Positions 33,653-40,869 of a stretch of 47,366 nucleotides of DNA are shown piece after piece. Source of the stretch: a virus; IMG/VR virus record IMGVR_UViG_3300043429_000117, positions 1 to 47,366 of that record; one strand, 5' to 3'. The stretch's first letter is position 1; each line of letters begins with the position of its first letter. A program made the position numbers and the translations under genes. The notes under the pieces are model-generated. The model searched no databases. It was not told the origin of the DNA and worked only from the letters and a program-made list of their open reading frames with translations.

Positions 33653-34840
33653 ATGGCTAAGCGTATTGATCGTACCGAGTTCCTCGATAAGGTTCGTTTC
33701 GAGTTCGGTGCTATTCGTGAAATCACCCGTCCGCAAGTCCTTGACATTTGCGAAAAGTATAATCTTGACCGTCCTAACTGGCTGCTAAATGATACGACCC
33801 GTCGTATTGGTCGTGGCGTTTATGCTATGTTTGAAAATGGCACTAACCCTAAGGCAACTGCCAAACCTGTTGCTAAGGCTCCGAAACTGGCTCCCGTTGA
33901 GTCGGCTGTTACTGTGGCAATGGTTGCTCCGTCTGTTCTTTCGCATAATGCGGAACTTTCTCTTGTACCTGAAAAGGCTACTGGTTATGTGCCGTTCGGT
34001 AACTTTGCAGACGTTCGTTCTATTATCAAGTCTCGTAAGTTTTATCCCGCTTATATCACTGGTCTTTCTGGTAACGGTAAAACTATGATGATTGAGCAGG
34101 TTTGCGCTCAAGAAAAGCGTGAACTGGTTCGTGTTAATATCACGATTGAAACCGACGAAGATGACTTGATCGGTGGTTTCCGCCTTGTTAATGGTGAAAC
34201 TGTGTGGCAGGATGGTCCTGTTATCACTGCCATGAACCGTGGTGCCGTTCTTCTTCTTGATGAAGTAGATCTTGGTTCTAATAAGATGATGTGTCTACAG
34301 CCTGTCCTTGAAGGCAAGGCTGTCTATCTTAAAAAGACTAATCGTGTGGTTCATCCTGCCGCTGGCTTCAATGTCATTGCTACTGCTAACACTAAAGGCA
34401 AAGGCTCTGATGATGGTCGTTTCATCGGTACCAATGTTATGAATGAAGCGTTCCTCGAACGTTTCTCCATTACAATGGAACAGGAATATCCGTCTGCTAA
34501 GATCGAGTCAAAGATCCTTAACAATGTCCTTGGTTCTTCTGGTATTGAAGCCACTGACTTTGTTGACAAGTTGGTTACTTGGGCAGATGTTATTCGCAAG
34601 TCCTTCTATGAAGGCGCTTTGTCTGAAATCATCTCCACTCGCCGTCTTGTCCACATTTGTGAGGCATATGGCATCTTTGGCCAGAATAAGGTCAAGGCTA
34701 TCGAACTTTGTCTAAACCGTTTTGATGTGGATACAAAAAATGCCTTCATGGAACTTTACAAGAAAGTGGACGAAACGGTTGATCCGGCTCCTGTGGCTGA
34801 ACAGGCGAGTGCCGAAGATACTGTTGAGGTAGCTTTCTAA
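33653..34840 (+). CDS. MoxR/CobS-type AAA+ ATPase
   Basis: The 395-residue product has a small helical N-terminal domain (residues 1-60, DRTEFLDKVRFEFGAIREITR), a Pro/Ala/Val-rich linker, and a AAA+ core with Walker A GLSGNGKT (137-144), the IETDEDDLIGGF block characteristic of the MoxR/CobS group, Walker B LLLDEVD (200-206), and sensor 1 VIATANT. It probably works with the VWA protein encoded just upstream; phage CobS/CobT-like pairs are known from alphaproteobacterial T4-like phages, role unclear. The C-terminus is acidic. Serine and proline codons (TCT, CCG) differ from those of structural genes. Confidence 0.85.
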   Translation: MAKRIDRTEFLDKVRFEFGAIREITRPQVLDICEKYNLDRPNWLLNDTTRRIGRGVYAMFENGTNPKATAKPVAKAPKLAPVESAVTVAMVAPSVLSHNAELSLVPEKATGYVPFGNFADVRSIIKSRKFYPAYITGLSGNGKTMMIEQVCAQEKRELVRVNITIETDEDDLIGGFRLVNGETVWQDGPVITAMNRGAVLLLDEVDLGSNKMMCLQPVLEGKAVYLKKTNRVVHPAAGFNVIATANTKGKGSDDGRFIGTNVMNEAFLERFSITMEQEYPSAKIESKILNNVLGSSGIEATDFVDKLVTWADVIRKSFYEGALSEIISTRRLVHICEAYGIFGQNKVKAIELCLNRFDVDTKNAFMELYKKVDETVDPAPVAEQASAEDTVEVAF

Positions 34841-34853
34841 GTAACACAAGAAT

Positions 34854-34920
34854 ACCCGTGTATAATAAAATGATGCTGGTGGTTATACACGGGTCCTTTC
34901 CTTTCACGACCACCAGCATC
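34854..34920 (+). repeat. two interleaved 12-base inverted repeats
   Basis: Arm A ACCCGTGTATAA (34854-34865) pairs with TTATACACGGGT (34883-34894). Arm B GATGCTGGTGGT (34872-34883) pairs with ACCACCAGCATC (34909-34920). The order is A, B, A', B', so both can form only as a pseudoknot, with loops of 6, 0 and 14 bases; otherwise they compete. No T run follows. It fills the 108-base gap between the cobS-like gene and the winged-helix gene. It may be a small structured RNA, a switch for the downstream gene, or a DNA binding site. Confidence 0.7.
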
Positions 34921-34948
34921 AACAACCTTGAAATGGAGTTAATATATT

Positions 34949-35173
34949 ATGGCTACACCACGTAAGACCCAGATGGAAAAGATTGAAAACGTTCTACGCC
35001 GCTACAATGCTGGCGCCGGCGTTACTGCTGACAAGATTGCTAACATTGCCCGTGTTCCACGTGCCAACGTTTCAAAGCGTGTTGCGGATCTACGTAGCTG
35101 GGGCTATACCATTTACACCAACTACCGTGATGTTGATGGTAAGCGTACCGCTTTCTATCGCTTTGCTGGTTAA
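34949..35173 (+). CDS. small winged helix-turn-helix protein
   Basis: The 74-residue product has a helix (QMEKIENVLRRYNAG), a helix-turn-helix (ADKIANIARVPRANVSKRVADLRSWG) and a beta-wing (TIYTNYRDVDGKRTAFYRF), the standard layout of a winged-helix DNA-binding domain. It is rich in Arg and Lys. Lying directly after the interleaved repeat, it is a candidate to bind that repeat, although this is inference. TGGAGT precedes the ATG and a hairpin terminator follows. Confidence 0.75.
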   Translation: MATPRKTQMEKIENVLRRYNAGAGVTADKIANIARVPRANVSKRVADLRSWGYTIYTNYRDVDGKRTAFYRFAG

Positions 35174-35194
35174 TAGGTAAAAAGTAAGCTATAT

Positions 35195-35228
35195 AAAAGC
35201 GTAGGGGCAGTTTTGCTCCTGCGCTTTT
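35195..35228 (+). terminator. hairpin terminator after the winged-helix gene
   Basis: AAAAGCGTAGGGGC (35195-35208) pairs with GCTCCTGCGCTTTT (35215-35228) over 14 positions with two wobbles, loop AGTTTT. The A-rich left arm and T-rich right arm would let it act in both directions. The next gene starts 17 bases downstream. Confidence 0.65.
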
Positions 35229-35245
35229 CGTGTATGGAGAATAAT

Positions 35246-36076
35246 ATGGAAATCAAAATCTCTACGGATGATTTGAGAAAGAAAAAGTTATTTGTTGCTA
35301 CACCATGCTACGGTGGCCAGTGCCTTGGACTTTATGCCAAAGCATGTCTTGACCTTCAAGCTATTTGTATCCAGTATGGCATTGAATGCCGCTTTTCATT
35401 CATCTTTAATGAGTCACTAATCACAAGAGCCAGAAACTATCTTGTTGATGAGTTTCTACGTTCAGGCTGCACCCATCTTCTATTCATCGACGCCGATATC
35501 AACTTCAATCCACAGGATGTTCTCGCACTCCTCGCTCTTGATAAAGATATCATAGGCGGCCCTTATCCAAAGAAGTCAATCAACTGGTCAAACATCGTCA
35601 ATGCTATCCAGAAAAATAGCACGATTGATGGTGATAAGATCAAGCTACGTGATGGCTTTAATCCAGGCGAACTTGACCAGATTACTGGTGACTTCGTTTT
35701 CAATCCTGTTCCTGGCACAACATCATTCAAAGTAACCGAACCAGTTGAGGTTATGGAGATTGGTACCGGTTACATGATGGTCAAGCGTGAAGTTTTCGAG
35801 AAGTTCAAGGAAGCATATCCTGAATTGAACTATAAGCCAGATCATGTTGGTCAGGCTAACTTTGATGGCTCACGTTACATTCATGCTTACTTTGATACTG
35901 TCATTGATCCTGAATCCCATCGTTATCTTTCAGAGGATTATATGTTCTGTCAGTGGTCAAGAAAGATCGGTATTAAGATTTGGCTATGCCCATGGATGAA
36001 AACAACTCACGTTGGAACATACGGCTTCCAAGGTGATCTTCCTGCCGTTGCCGCTTTGAGTGGAAATCTACGATGA
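35246..36076 (+). CDS. GT-A fold glycosyltransferase
   Basis: The 276-residue product opens with a nucleotide-sugar binding strand (KLFVATPCYGG) and has a DxD metal site in HLLFIDADINF (82-84), then GGPYPKKS, a pattern of GT2-like enzymes with a long central insertion, and a late acceptor-side block LSEDYMFCQW. ATG at 35246 is chosen for the GGAG 6 bases upstream; an ATG at 35234 is inside the ribosome site. It is separated by 5 kb from the main glycan cluster but probably serves related chemistry. Overlaps the kinase gene by 4 bases. Confidence 0.75.
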   Translation: MEIKISTDDLRKKKLFVATPCYGGQCLGLYAKACLDLQAICIQYGIECRFSFIFNESLITRARNYLVDEFLRSGCTHLLFIDADINFNPQDVLALLALDKDIIGGPYPKKSINWSNIVNAIQKNSTIDGDKIKLRDGFNPGELDQITGDFVFNPVPGTTSFKVTEPVEVMEIGTGYMMVKREVFEKFKEAYPELNYKPDHVGQANFDGSRYIHAYFDTVIDPESHRYLSEDYMFCQWSRKIGIKIWLCPWMKTTHVGTYGFQGDLPAVAALSGNLR

Positions 36077-36669
36077 TTATAGGCCTTGTCGGGTACATTG
36101 GATCCGGCAAGGGCACCGTTGGTGACATATTGGTGAGAGATCACCAATACACCAAGTTTGCTTTTGCTGATGCTCTTAAAGATGCTGTGTCACAAATCTT
36201 TTTGTGGCCACGTGGCCTTTTAGAAGGTGATAGTAATGCCTCACGGACATTCCGTGAGAAGATTGATCCTTGGTGGTCACACAAGTTTGGTTATGAGGTT
36301 ACACCTCGTCTCATTCTGCAAAGGATGGGCACCGAAGCCTGTCGGCATGGAATTGCGGATAACATCTGGATCGCCGCCTTAGAAAAGCGCATACAAGGAT
36401 ATGAGAATGTGGTTATATCCGATGTGCGTTTTCCAAACGAAATCGATTTTGTTCGAAGTGCCGGCGGTGTCATCATTCGAGTGAAACGTGGTGAAGATCC
36501 AACTCCTGAAAAGTTGACCACTCTACATGTTTCAGAAACGGCTTGGAACTCATATGAGCCAGATTATACCGTAACTAACGATGGAACAATAGATGAGTTA
36601 AAAGAAAAGATAAAACTTACATTGACAAACGCTGAAAAACCTCGTACCATCTTTCATCATCCAGTTTGA
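36073..36669 (+). CDS. 1: deoxynucleoside monophosphate kinase (gp1)
   Basis: It phosphorylates dNMPs for phage DNA synthesis. The 198-residue product (T4 241) has the P-loop GYIGSGKGT (7-15), FADALKDAV after it, a central LQRMGTEACRHGIADNIW segment typical of T4 gp1, and the VVISDVRFPNEIDFV strand-helix with a catalytic-site Arg. Shorter than T4 gp1, mainly at the C-terminus. It precedes the clamp gene. Confidence 0.88.
   Translation: MIIGLVGYIGSGKGTVGDILVRDHQYTKFAFADALKDAVSQIFLWPRGLLEGDSNASRTFREKIDPWWSHKFGYEVTPRLILQRMGTEACRHGIADNIWIAALEKRIQGYENVVISDVRFPNEIDFVRSAGGVIIRVKRGEDPTPEKLTTLHVSETAWNSYEPDYTVTNDGTIDELKEKIKLTLTNAEKPRTIFHHPV
36622..36650 (+). promoter_or_regulatory. possible sigma-70 promoter for gene 45
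   Basis: TTGACA at 36622-36627 and TACCAT (4 of 6 consensus) at 36645-36650 with a 17-base spacer, within the end of gene 1. It would start RNA near 36657, before the AAGGAG of gene 45. The -10 is poor, so this is weaker than the other promoters. Confidence 0.35.
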
Positions 36670-36685
36670 TAACAAGGAGTATATA

Positions 36686-37339
36686 ATGAAACTAAGTGAG
36701 AATACCTTGACAGTCCTTAAGAACTTTGCCTCGATTAACAGTGGTGTTGTTCTTAATCCAGGAAAAACGCAAAAGACAATCTCTCCTGAAAAGTCCATCC
36801 TCGTTGAGGCAACTCTTGAGGACAACATCCCAACCGAGTTTGGTATCTATGATCTAAACCAGTTTCTCGGCATCTTTACCTTTTTAAAGAATCCGGAAAT
36901 CACCTTCAATGATAACATGGTTGTTCTTGATGATGGTGAATTGAAGTTCACCTTCCGTGGCTGTTCAACAAACCTAATCATCAAGCCACCAGAGAAGCAG
37001 CTTGTTCTAAAAGATATCACGACCAAGTTCTCTCTTGCTAATGCCACTTCACAGAAGCTAATCCGCATTGCTACACTAAGCAGCCTTCCAAACCTATCAG
37101 TCGTTGGTAAGGACGGTGACTTGCTTCTCAAGATCCATGAGAAGGCAAACGATACATCTAACGATGGTGTTCAGAAGATTGGCGACTATGCTGGTAAGGA
37201 CTTTATTGCCACATTCAAGACTGAAAACCTCAAGCTACTTCCTGATGATTACAATGTTGAGATTCAGGCTGGCGCATTTGCCAAGTTTGTCAATGTCAAT
37301 AACAACCTAACATACTTCATTGCTTTGGAGACCAAATAA
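36686..37339 (+). CDS. 45: DNA polymerase sliding clamp gp45
   Basis: The trimeric clamp holds the polymerase on DNA and, with gp55, activates late transcription. The 217-residue product (T4 228) shows the family pattern: KLSENTLTVLKNFASINSG at the start, FGIYDLNQFLGIFTFL, and the C-terminal FAKFVNVNNNLTYFIALE strand pair. Followed by a microprotein gene, dsbA, 44 and 62 in one tightly overlapping unit. Confidence 0.94.
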   Translation: MKLSENTLTVLKNFASINSGVVLNPGKTQKTISPEKSILVEATLEDNIPTEFGIYDLNQFLGIFTFLKNPEITFNDNMVVLDDGELKFTFRGCSTNLIIKPPEKQLVLKDITTKFSLANATSQKLIRIATLSSLPNLSVVGKDGDLLLKIHEKANDTSNDGVQKIGDYAGKDFIATFKTENLKLLPDDYNVEIQAGAFAKFVNVNNNLTYFIALETK

Positions 37340-37500
37340 TGGATAAAGTCATGATTGGTTTGTTGACTTTGTTGTTTGTTCTTATTGGAGCAGACATTTA
37401 CAACAAAGTATATCATTGGAACAAGTGTAAAGATGCTGGCGGTGTTTATGTAACAAACACAGTCTGTATTAATCCTTCAGCAGTTATCGAGGTGAACTAA
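37339..37500 (+). CDS. 53-residue membrane microprotein
   Basis: ATG shares an A with the gene 45 stop, and its stop overlaps the dsbA start. The N-terminus is a membrane helix (about residues 4-19, VMIGLLTLLFVLIGADI), and the C-terminal half contains KCKDAGGVYVTNTVCINP with two cysteines, an arrangement seen in many small phage membrane proteins with an exported tail. Function unknown. Confidence 0.55.
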   Translation: MDKVMIGLLTLLFVLIGADIYNKVYHWNKCKDAGGVYVTNTVCINPSAVIEVN

Positions 37501-37796
37501 TGAGTATGATTGGACATAACCAGCAGCAGCGTTCGGTTCAGGGTCTTACCGAAGAAGATCGTAAGACACTACGCAAGGCAGTTATGGAGATGAATGACTC
37601 CATGACCCGTGTTGGCGCCGAGCGTGAACTACAGAAAGAAACTACCAATGAGGTATGCGATAAGTTAGGCATCGATAAGAAGCTATTCCGTCGCATGTCT
37701 CGTGCCTACTTTAAGGCTAACTTCAAGGACGAGGTTCAGGAGAACACCGACTTTGAGGAGTTCTATTCAACCGTAATGGAAAAGACCGCTCTATGA
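37500..37796 (+). CDS. dsbA: late-transcription DNA-binding protein DsbA
   Basis: T4 DsbA is a small double-stranded DNA-binding protein that helps late promoters. The 98-residue product (T4 89) has the family C-terminus: a helix TNEVCDKLGIDKKLFRRMSRAYFK comparable to T4 LGVDGKMFNRLLALYHK, followed by the acidic EVQENTDFEEFYSTV segment. GAGGTG precedes the ATG. Being in the clamp operon fits the gp45-dependent late transcription pathway. Confidence 0.82.
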   Translation: MSMIGHNQQQRSVQGLTEEDRKTLRKAVMEMNDSMTRVGAERELQKETTNEVCDKLGIDKKLFRRMSRAYFKANFKDEVQENTDFEEFYSTVMEKTAL

Positions 37797-37909
37797 GTGA
37801 TCTCGGCGATATGCTTGCCTACCACATTGGAAAGACTATAATAGCACTGGTACTTACCGCTGCTATTGTCTGTGGTGGTATCGGATTCTTGATAGGGAAG
37901 TTTTTATGA
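37793..37909 (+). CDS. 38-residue single-span membrane microprotein
   Basis: ATG overlaps the dsbA stop by 4 bases and the stop overlaps the gene 44 start by 4 bases. Residues 12-35 form one membrane helix with a GGIGFLIG motif. Its fit between two tightly coupled genes suggests it is real. Function unknown. Confidence 0.5.
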   Translation: MSDLGDMLAYHIGKTIIALVLTAAIVCGGIGFLIGKFL

Positions 37910-38841
37910 GTGAATTTTTATATGTTGAGAAATACCGTCCTCACAAGATTGAGGACTGTATTCTACCTGATCGACTCAAAAAGGTCTTTCAGGAGTATGT
38001 GACAGAGGGTAACATCCCTAATCTGATGTTAACTGGTACGGCAGGCTGTGGCAAAACCACAGTCGCCAAAGCCATGTGTGAAGAAATCGGTTGTAACTTT
38101 CTATTCATCAATAGTTCTGATGAAAGAGGTATCGATATGCTTCGCACCAAGATCAAAGGCTATGCTTCTACAGTTTCATTGACTGGTGGTCGTAAGGTTA
38201 TCATCCTTGATGAGGCTGACTATCTTACACCAGAAGCACAGGCGGGGTTGCGTGGTGCAATCGAGGAGTTTTCTGAAAACTGTTCTTTCATTTTCACCTG
38301 CAACTTTAAGGCTCGTCTGATTGACGCCCTGCACTCTCGCTGTTCCGTTGTTGACTTCGCACTAAAAGGTGATGAGAAGGCCAAGATGGCAGCGCAGATG
38401 TTTAAACGCCTGTCACACATTCTAACCGAAGAAGGCATTACATATGACAAAGATGTATTGGGTAAGATCGTTCAACGCTATTTCCCAGACTATCGTAGGA
38501 CTCTTAACGAGTTACAAAGGTATTCTACTTCTGGAAACATTGATGCTGGTGTTCTTAGTCAAGTTGAATCAGTAAGAAAACTTGATGACCTAATCAAGTC
38601 TCTTAAAGATAAAGACTTTTCAACCATGCGTAAGTGGGTTGTTAATAACTCTGACATTGACCAGAGCCGTATCTTTAGATCAATCTATGATAATCTTTGT
38701 GTGTATCTAAAGCCCGAGAGTGTGCCAATGGCTGTGGTTACTCTCGCCAAGTATCAGTATCAAGCGGCCTTCGTGGCTGATCAAGAGTTGAACTTGGTTG
38801 CCTGTCTAACTGAATTGATGGTAGAATGTGAGGTGAAGTAA
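37906..38841 (+). CDS. 44: clamp loader ATPase subunit gp44
   Basis: With gp62 it opens gp45 and loads it onto DNA. The 311-residue product (T4 319) is a AAA+ protein with Walker A GTAGCGKT (44-51), Walker B VIILDEADYL, sensor 1 FIFTCNFK, and the SRC motif in ALHSRCSVVDF. The YVEKYRP N-terminus is shared with T4 gp44 and RFC-type proteins. Stop overlaps gene 62 by one base. Confidence 0.95.
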   Translation: MSEFLYVEKYRPHKIEDCILPDRLKKVFQEYVTEGNIPNLMLTGTAGCGKTTVAKAMCEEIGCNFLFINSSDERGIDMLRTKIKGYASTVSLTGGRKVIILDEADYLTPEAQAGLRGAIEEFSENCSFIFTCNFKARLIDALHSRCSVVDFALKGDEKAKMAAQMFKRLSHILTEEGITYDKDVLGKIVQRYFPDYRRTLNELQRYSTSGNIDAGVLSQVESVRKLDDLIKSLKDKDFSTMRKWVVNNSDIDQSRIFRSIYDNLCVYLKPESVPMAVVTLAKYQYQAAFVADQELNLVACLTELMVECEVK

Positions 38842-39245
38842 TGGATGTGTTTCGTGATTTGATTCCATCCATTCTTCAAACAAAGAAGAACGTTCTTGAA
38901 AACGACAAGGACTATCCAGCTTTCGTGGTGAACCGGGCTCTCTCGTTTCACTACGATTGCGTTCTTCAAGCAAACGAGATGAATAAGAATCCTGGTTTGC
39001 CTGCTACCCTTCAATACCAGTATTTGCTAAATACCGTCAGAGGCTATAAAAGGCCTTTTCGTAAATGGGAGAAGCGTGAGACCATTGATGACTTAGATGC
39101 CATTAAAGAGTATTATAACTACTCTGATGAAAAGGCAAGAGAAGCATTGGTTTTACTGAACGCTGCCCAGATCGAAACAATAAGAAAAGCAATCGATAAA
39201 GGTGGCACAAATGACAGTAAACCTAGACGAGTTCGTGGAAGTTAA
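38841..39245 (+). CDS. 62: clamp loader small subunit gp62
   Basis: The single gp62 completes the gp44/62 loader. The 134-residue product (T4 187) starts with the known family block DVFRDLIPSIL followed by YPAFVVNRALSFHYDCVLQANEMN, and has the PATLQYQYLLNTVRGYKRPF-K-W block. It is clearly shorter than T4 gp62 at the C-terminus, like cyanophage versions. It overlaps regA by 35 bases in a different frame. Confidence 0.9.
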   Translation: MDVFRDLIPSILQTKKNVLENDKDYPAFVVNRALSFHYDCVLQANEMNKNPGLPATLQYQYLLNTVRGYKRPFRKWEKRETIDDLDAIKEYYNYSDEKAREALVLLNAAQIETIRKAIDKGGTNDSKPRRVRGS

Positions 39246-39624
39246 ACTTCCGGACCCTCAGGCCTTCTTAAAAGTGAAAGAGACTCTAACCCGTATTGGT
39301 GTGGCGTCCAAGAAAGACAAGACTCTTTATCAGTCATGTCATATCCTTCATAAGCAAGGCCACTATTACCTTGTTCATTTCAAAGAAATGTTCATGCTTG
39401 ACGGTAAGCCAACTGACTTCTCCGAAGAAGATCGTGGTCGTAGAAACACCATCGCCAATCTGTTAGCAGAATGGGGACTGGTAACTCTCGTTAACCCTGG
39501 CAAATCAGAAGAACCACTAACACCACTTAACCGTATTAAGATTATCTCTTATGGTGAAAAGAGTGAATGGAATCTGGTTGCTAAGTATTCTTTAGGTAAG
39601 AAGCGTTTTTCAGATACAGAATAA
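39211..39624 (+). CDS. regA: translational repressor RegA
   Basis: RegA binds the start region of several early phage mRNAs and blocks translation. The 137-residue product (T4 122) carries the highly conserved stretches FLKVKETLTRIGVASKKDKT, LYQSCHILHKQGHYY and LVHFKEMFMLDG. The ATG at 39211 with AAAGG 8 bases upstream is preferred to the GTG at 39202. It sits right after 62, as in T4, and the clamp and loader mRNAs are known RegA targets there. Confidence 0.94.
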   Translation: MTVNLDEFVEVKLPDPQAFLKVKETLTRIGVASKKDKTLYQSCHILHKQGHYYLVHFKEMFMLDGKPTDFSEEDRGRRNTIANLLAEWGLVTLVNPGKSEEPLTPLNRIKIISYGEKSEWNLVAKYSLGKKRFSDTE

Positions 39625-39639
39625 GAAAGTGAGTTCGTT

Positions 39640-40248
39640 ATGACAGTATTGAAGATATGGAAAACCCACCGTGATGTTAAGATTCCTAAACATCAAACGG
39701 CCCAGTCCGCTTGTTTTGACTTAGCCTTTCAGTCCGCAGGAAAGAATAGCTATAAGGGTTATTCTCATATGAATAAGCCCTTCTCCAGAGAGTTAAAGGA
39801 TCGACTTACCATCGCTCCAGGTGAGAGGGCGCTCATTCCAACGGGGTGTATCATGGATATACCAGAAGGCTTCTCCGTGCGTCTCCATGCTCGTTCCGGA
39901 ACGTCTCTAAAACAGGGCCTCGTCCTTGCTAATGCCGAGGGTGTGATTGATTCCGACTATGTTGAGGAAGTCTTTGTCATTCTACACAATATCTCCGGCA
40001 ACGCTGTAACGATTGAGAACGGTGACCGTATCGCCCAGGCGGAACTGGTTGTCAATATCATCTACAATGTGGAAGAAACTCCCGCACGACCATTGCCCAA
40101 GACCAACCGAGCAGGTGGATTTGGCTCAACTGGTATCAAGAATGAACATAACATGGTCGTTATAAATATTCCAGAAACAACAGAGGTCAAGGTTGAAGAA
40201 CCTGCACCTGTTAAACGTGGTAGAGGTAGACCAAGAAAGAATGCCTAA
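39640..40248 (+). CDS. dut: dUTPase with AT-hook tail
   Basis: dUTPase splits dUTP to dUMP and PPi, keeping uracil out of DNA. The 202-residue product has all five trimeric-dUTPase motifs: ACFDLAF (24-30), HARSGTSL (83-90), the GVIDSDY loop with Asp104 (101-107), GDRIAQAEL (128-136) and RAGGFGSTG (157-165). Two additions are unusual: an insert of about 25 residues after motif 1 and a C-terminal tail of about 35 residues ending in an AT-hook (KRGRGRPRK, 192-200). A late box lies inside its 3' end, and it overlaps the PAAR gene by 8 bases. Confidence 0.92.
   Translation: MTVLKIWKTHRDVKIPKHQTAQSACFDLAFQSAGKNSYKGYSHMNKPFSRELKDRLTIAPGERALIPTGCIMDIPEGFSVRLHARSGTSLKQGLVLANAEGVIDSDYVEEVFVILHNISGNAVTIENGDRIAQAELVVNIIYNVEETPARPLPKTNRAGGFGSTGIKNEHNMVVINIPETTEVKVEEPAPVKRGRGRPRKNA
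40161..40168 (+). promoter_or_regulatory. late promoter inside dut, upstream of the PAAR gene
   Basis: A perfect TATAAATA within the dUTPase coding sequence, with inferred start near 40174 and a leader of about 67 bases to the PAAR ATG. It is one of only two exact T4-type late octamers I noted in the window, and it precedes the only evident structural gene in this early region. Confidence 0.6.
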
Positions 40249-40786
40249 AGCCCATAGAGTTGGTGATCAAAGAATGTGTGGTGCCGTTACGACAAGTGCT
40301 GGCACCAACACAAACGTTTTTGTTAACGGTCAACTGGCATCCGTTGTTGGTGACCTTGACAGTCACAATAATCTTGGTGCTTTGATATCACAATCTCCTG
40401 GTACTATTTTGATTAACGGCATTCCTATGATCGCTGCTATCATGGATCAAGGTTCGCCAGATCAAGAAGGTATTGTTACACACGTTACAGGACTACCAAC
40501 TCCAGGCACAGGATCGCCTAACGTCAATATGTATGGTGGTCAAGGCACATTCGGCGGTGGATTAGGAAACTTTGGTCTATCTGGTGTTCCCGGTATCGGT
40601 GAGGTCATGCAGATCGGATCTCAGATTGTCGGACAGGTATATCGTACCGCAGTCCAGAGTGGTAGTTCAGGAATGATGGCTATGAATAACATGAATCCGG
40701 CCGTAACACCACCAACCACAGGTAGCACAGTCACCAGTGCCAATACAGGCAAAACTTTTACCTTTACAAGTTATTATTCATCTTGA
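40241..40786 (+). CDS. PAAR-motif spike-tip protein
   Basis: PAAR proteins form the sharp metal-bound tip of the membrane-piercing spike in contractile tails (gp5.4 in T4). The 181-residue product has PAAR-type repeats in residues 1-90: HRVGDQRMCGAV, an NVFVNGQLASVVGD strand-turn, LISQSPGTILINGIPMIAAIMD. A Gly/Thr/Ser/Pro-rich C-terminal extension of about 90 residues makes it nearly twice the size of T4 gp5.4. The start is taken at the ATG at 40241; the upstream TTG at 40193 lies deep in dut. Late expression is expected from the box at 40161. Confidence 0.82.
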   Translation: MPKAHRVGDQRMCGAVTTSAGTNTNVFVNGQLASVVGDLDSHNNLGALISQSPGTILINGIPMIAAIMDQGSPDQEGIVTHVTGLPTPGTGSPNVNMYGGQGTFGGGLGNFGLSGVPGIGEVMQIGSQIVGQVYRTAVQSGSSGMMAMNNMNPAVTPPTTGSTVTSANTGKTFTFTSYYSS

Positions 40787-40812
40787 CAAGTTTGTGACAA
40801 TTACTATATAAT
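40783..40812 (+). promoter_or_regulatory. sigma-70 promoter of the Hsp20 gene
   Basis: TTGACA at 40783-40788, 18 bases, TATAAT at 40807-40812, overlapping the PAAR stop. The predicted RNA start near 40819 rules out the ATG at 40816 and supports the ATG at 40870. Confidence 0.8.
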
Positions 40813-40869
40813 GATATGACGGTAGCCGAAAGGTATCGTCCTTACACTCTCGCTGAAAAGGAGAAACAC

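Noticed and set aside
34861-34866. TATAAT as a promoter -10 box downstream of the cobS-like gene
   Set aside because: No acceptable -35 is present at 16 to 18 bases; the hexamer is more simply part of the inverted repeat arm.
35213-35215. TTG as the start of the glycosyltransferase gene
   Set aside because: It lies in the loop of a terminator hairpin; the ATG at 35246 has a proper ribosome site.
40193-40195. TTG as the start of the PAAR gene
   Set aside because: The extra residues do not look like PAAR sequence and overlap deep into dut; the ATG at 40241 begins the conserved part.
40816-40818. ATG as the Hsp20 start
   Set aside because: It lies before the predicted transcription start of the promoter at 40783-40812; the ATG at 40870 has an AAGGAG site.
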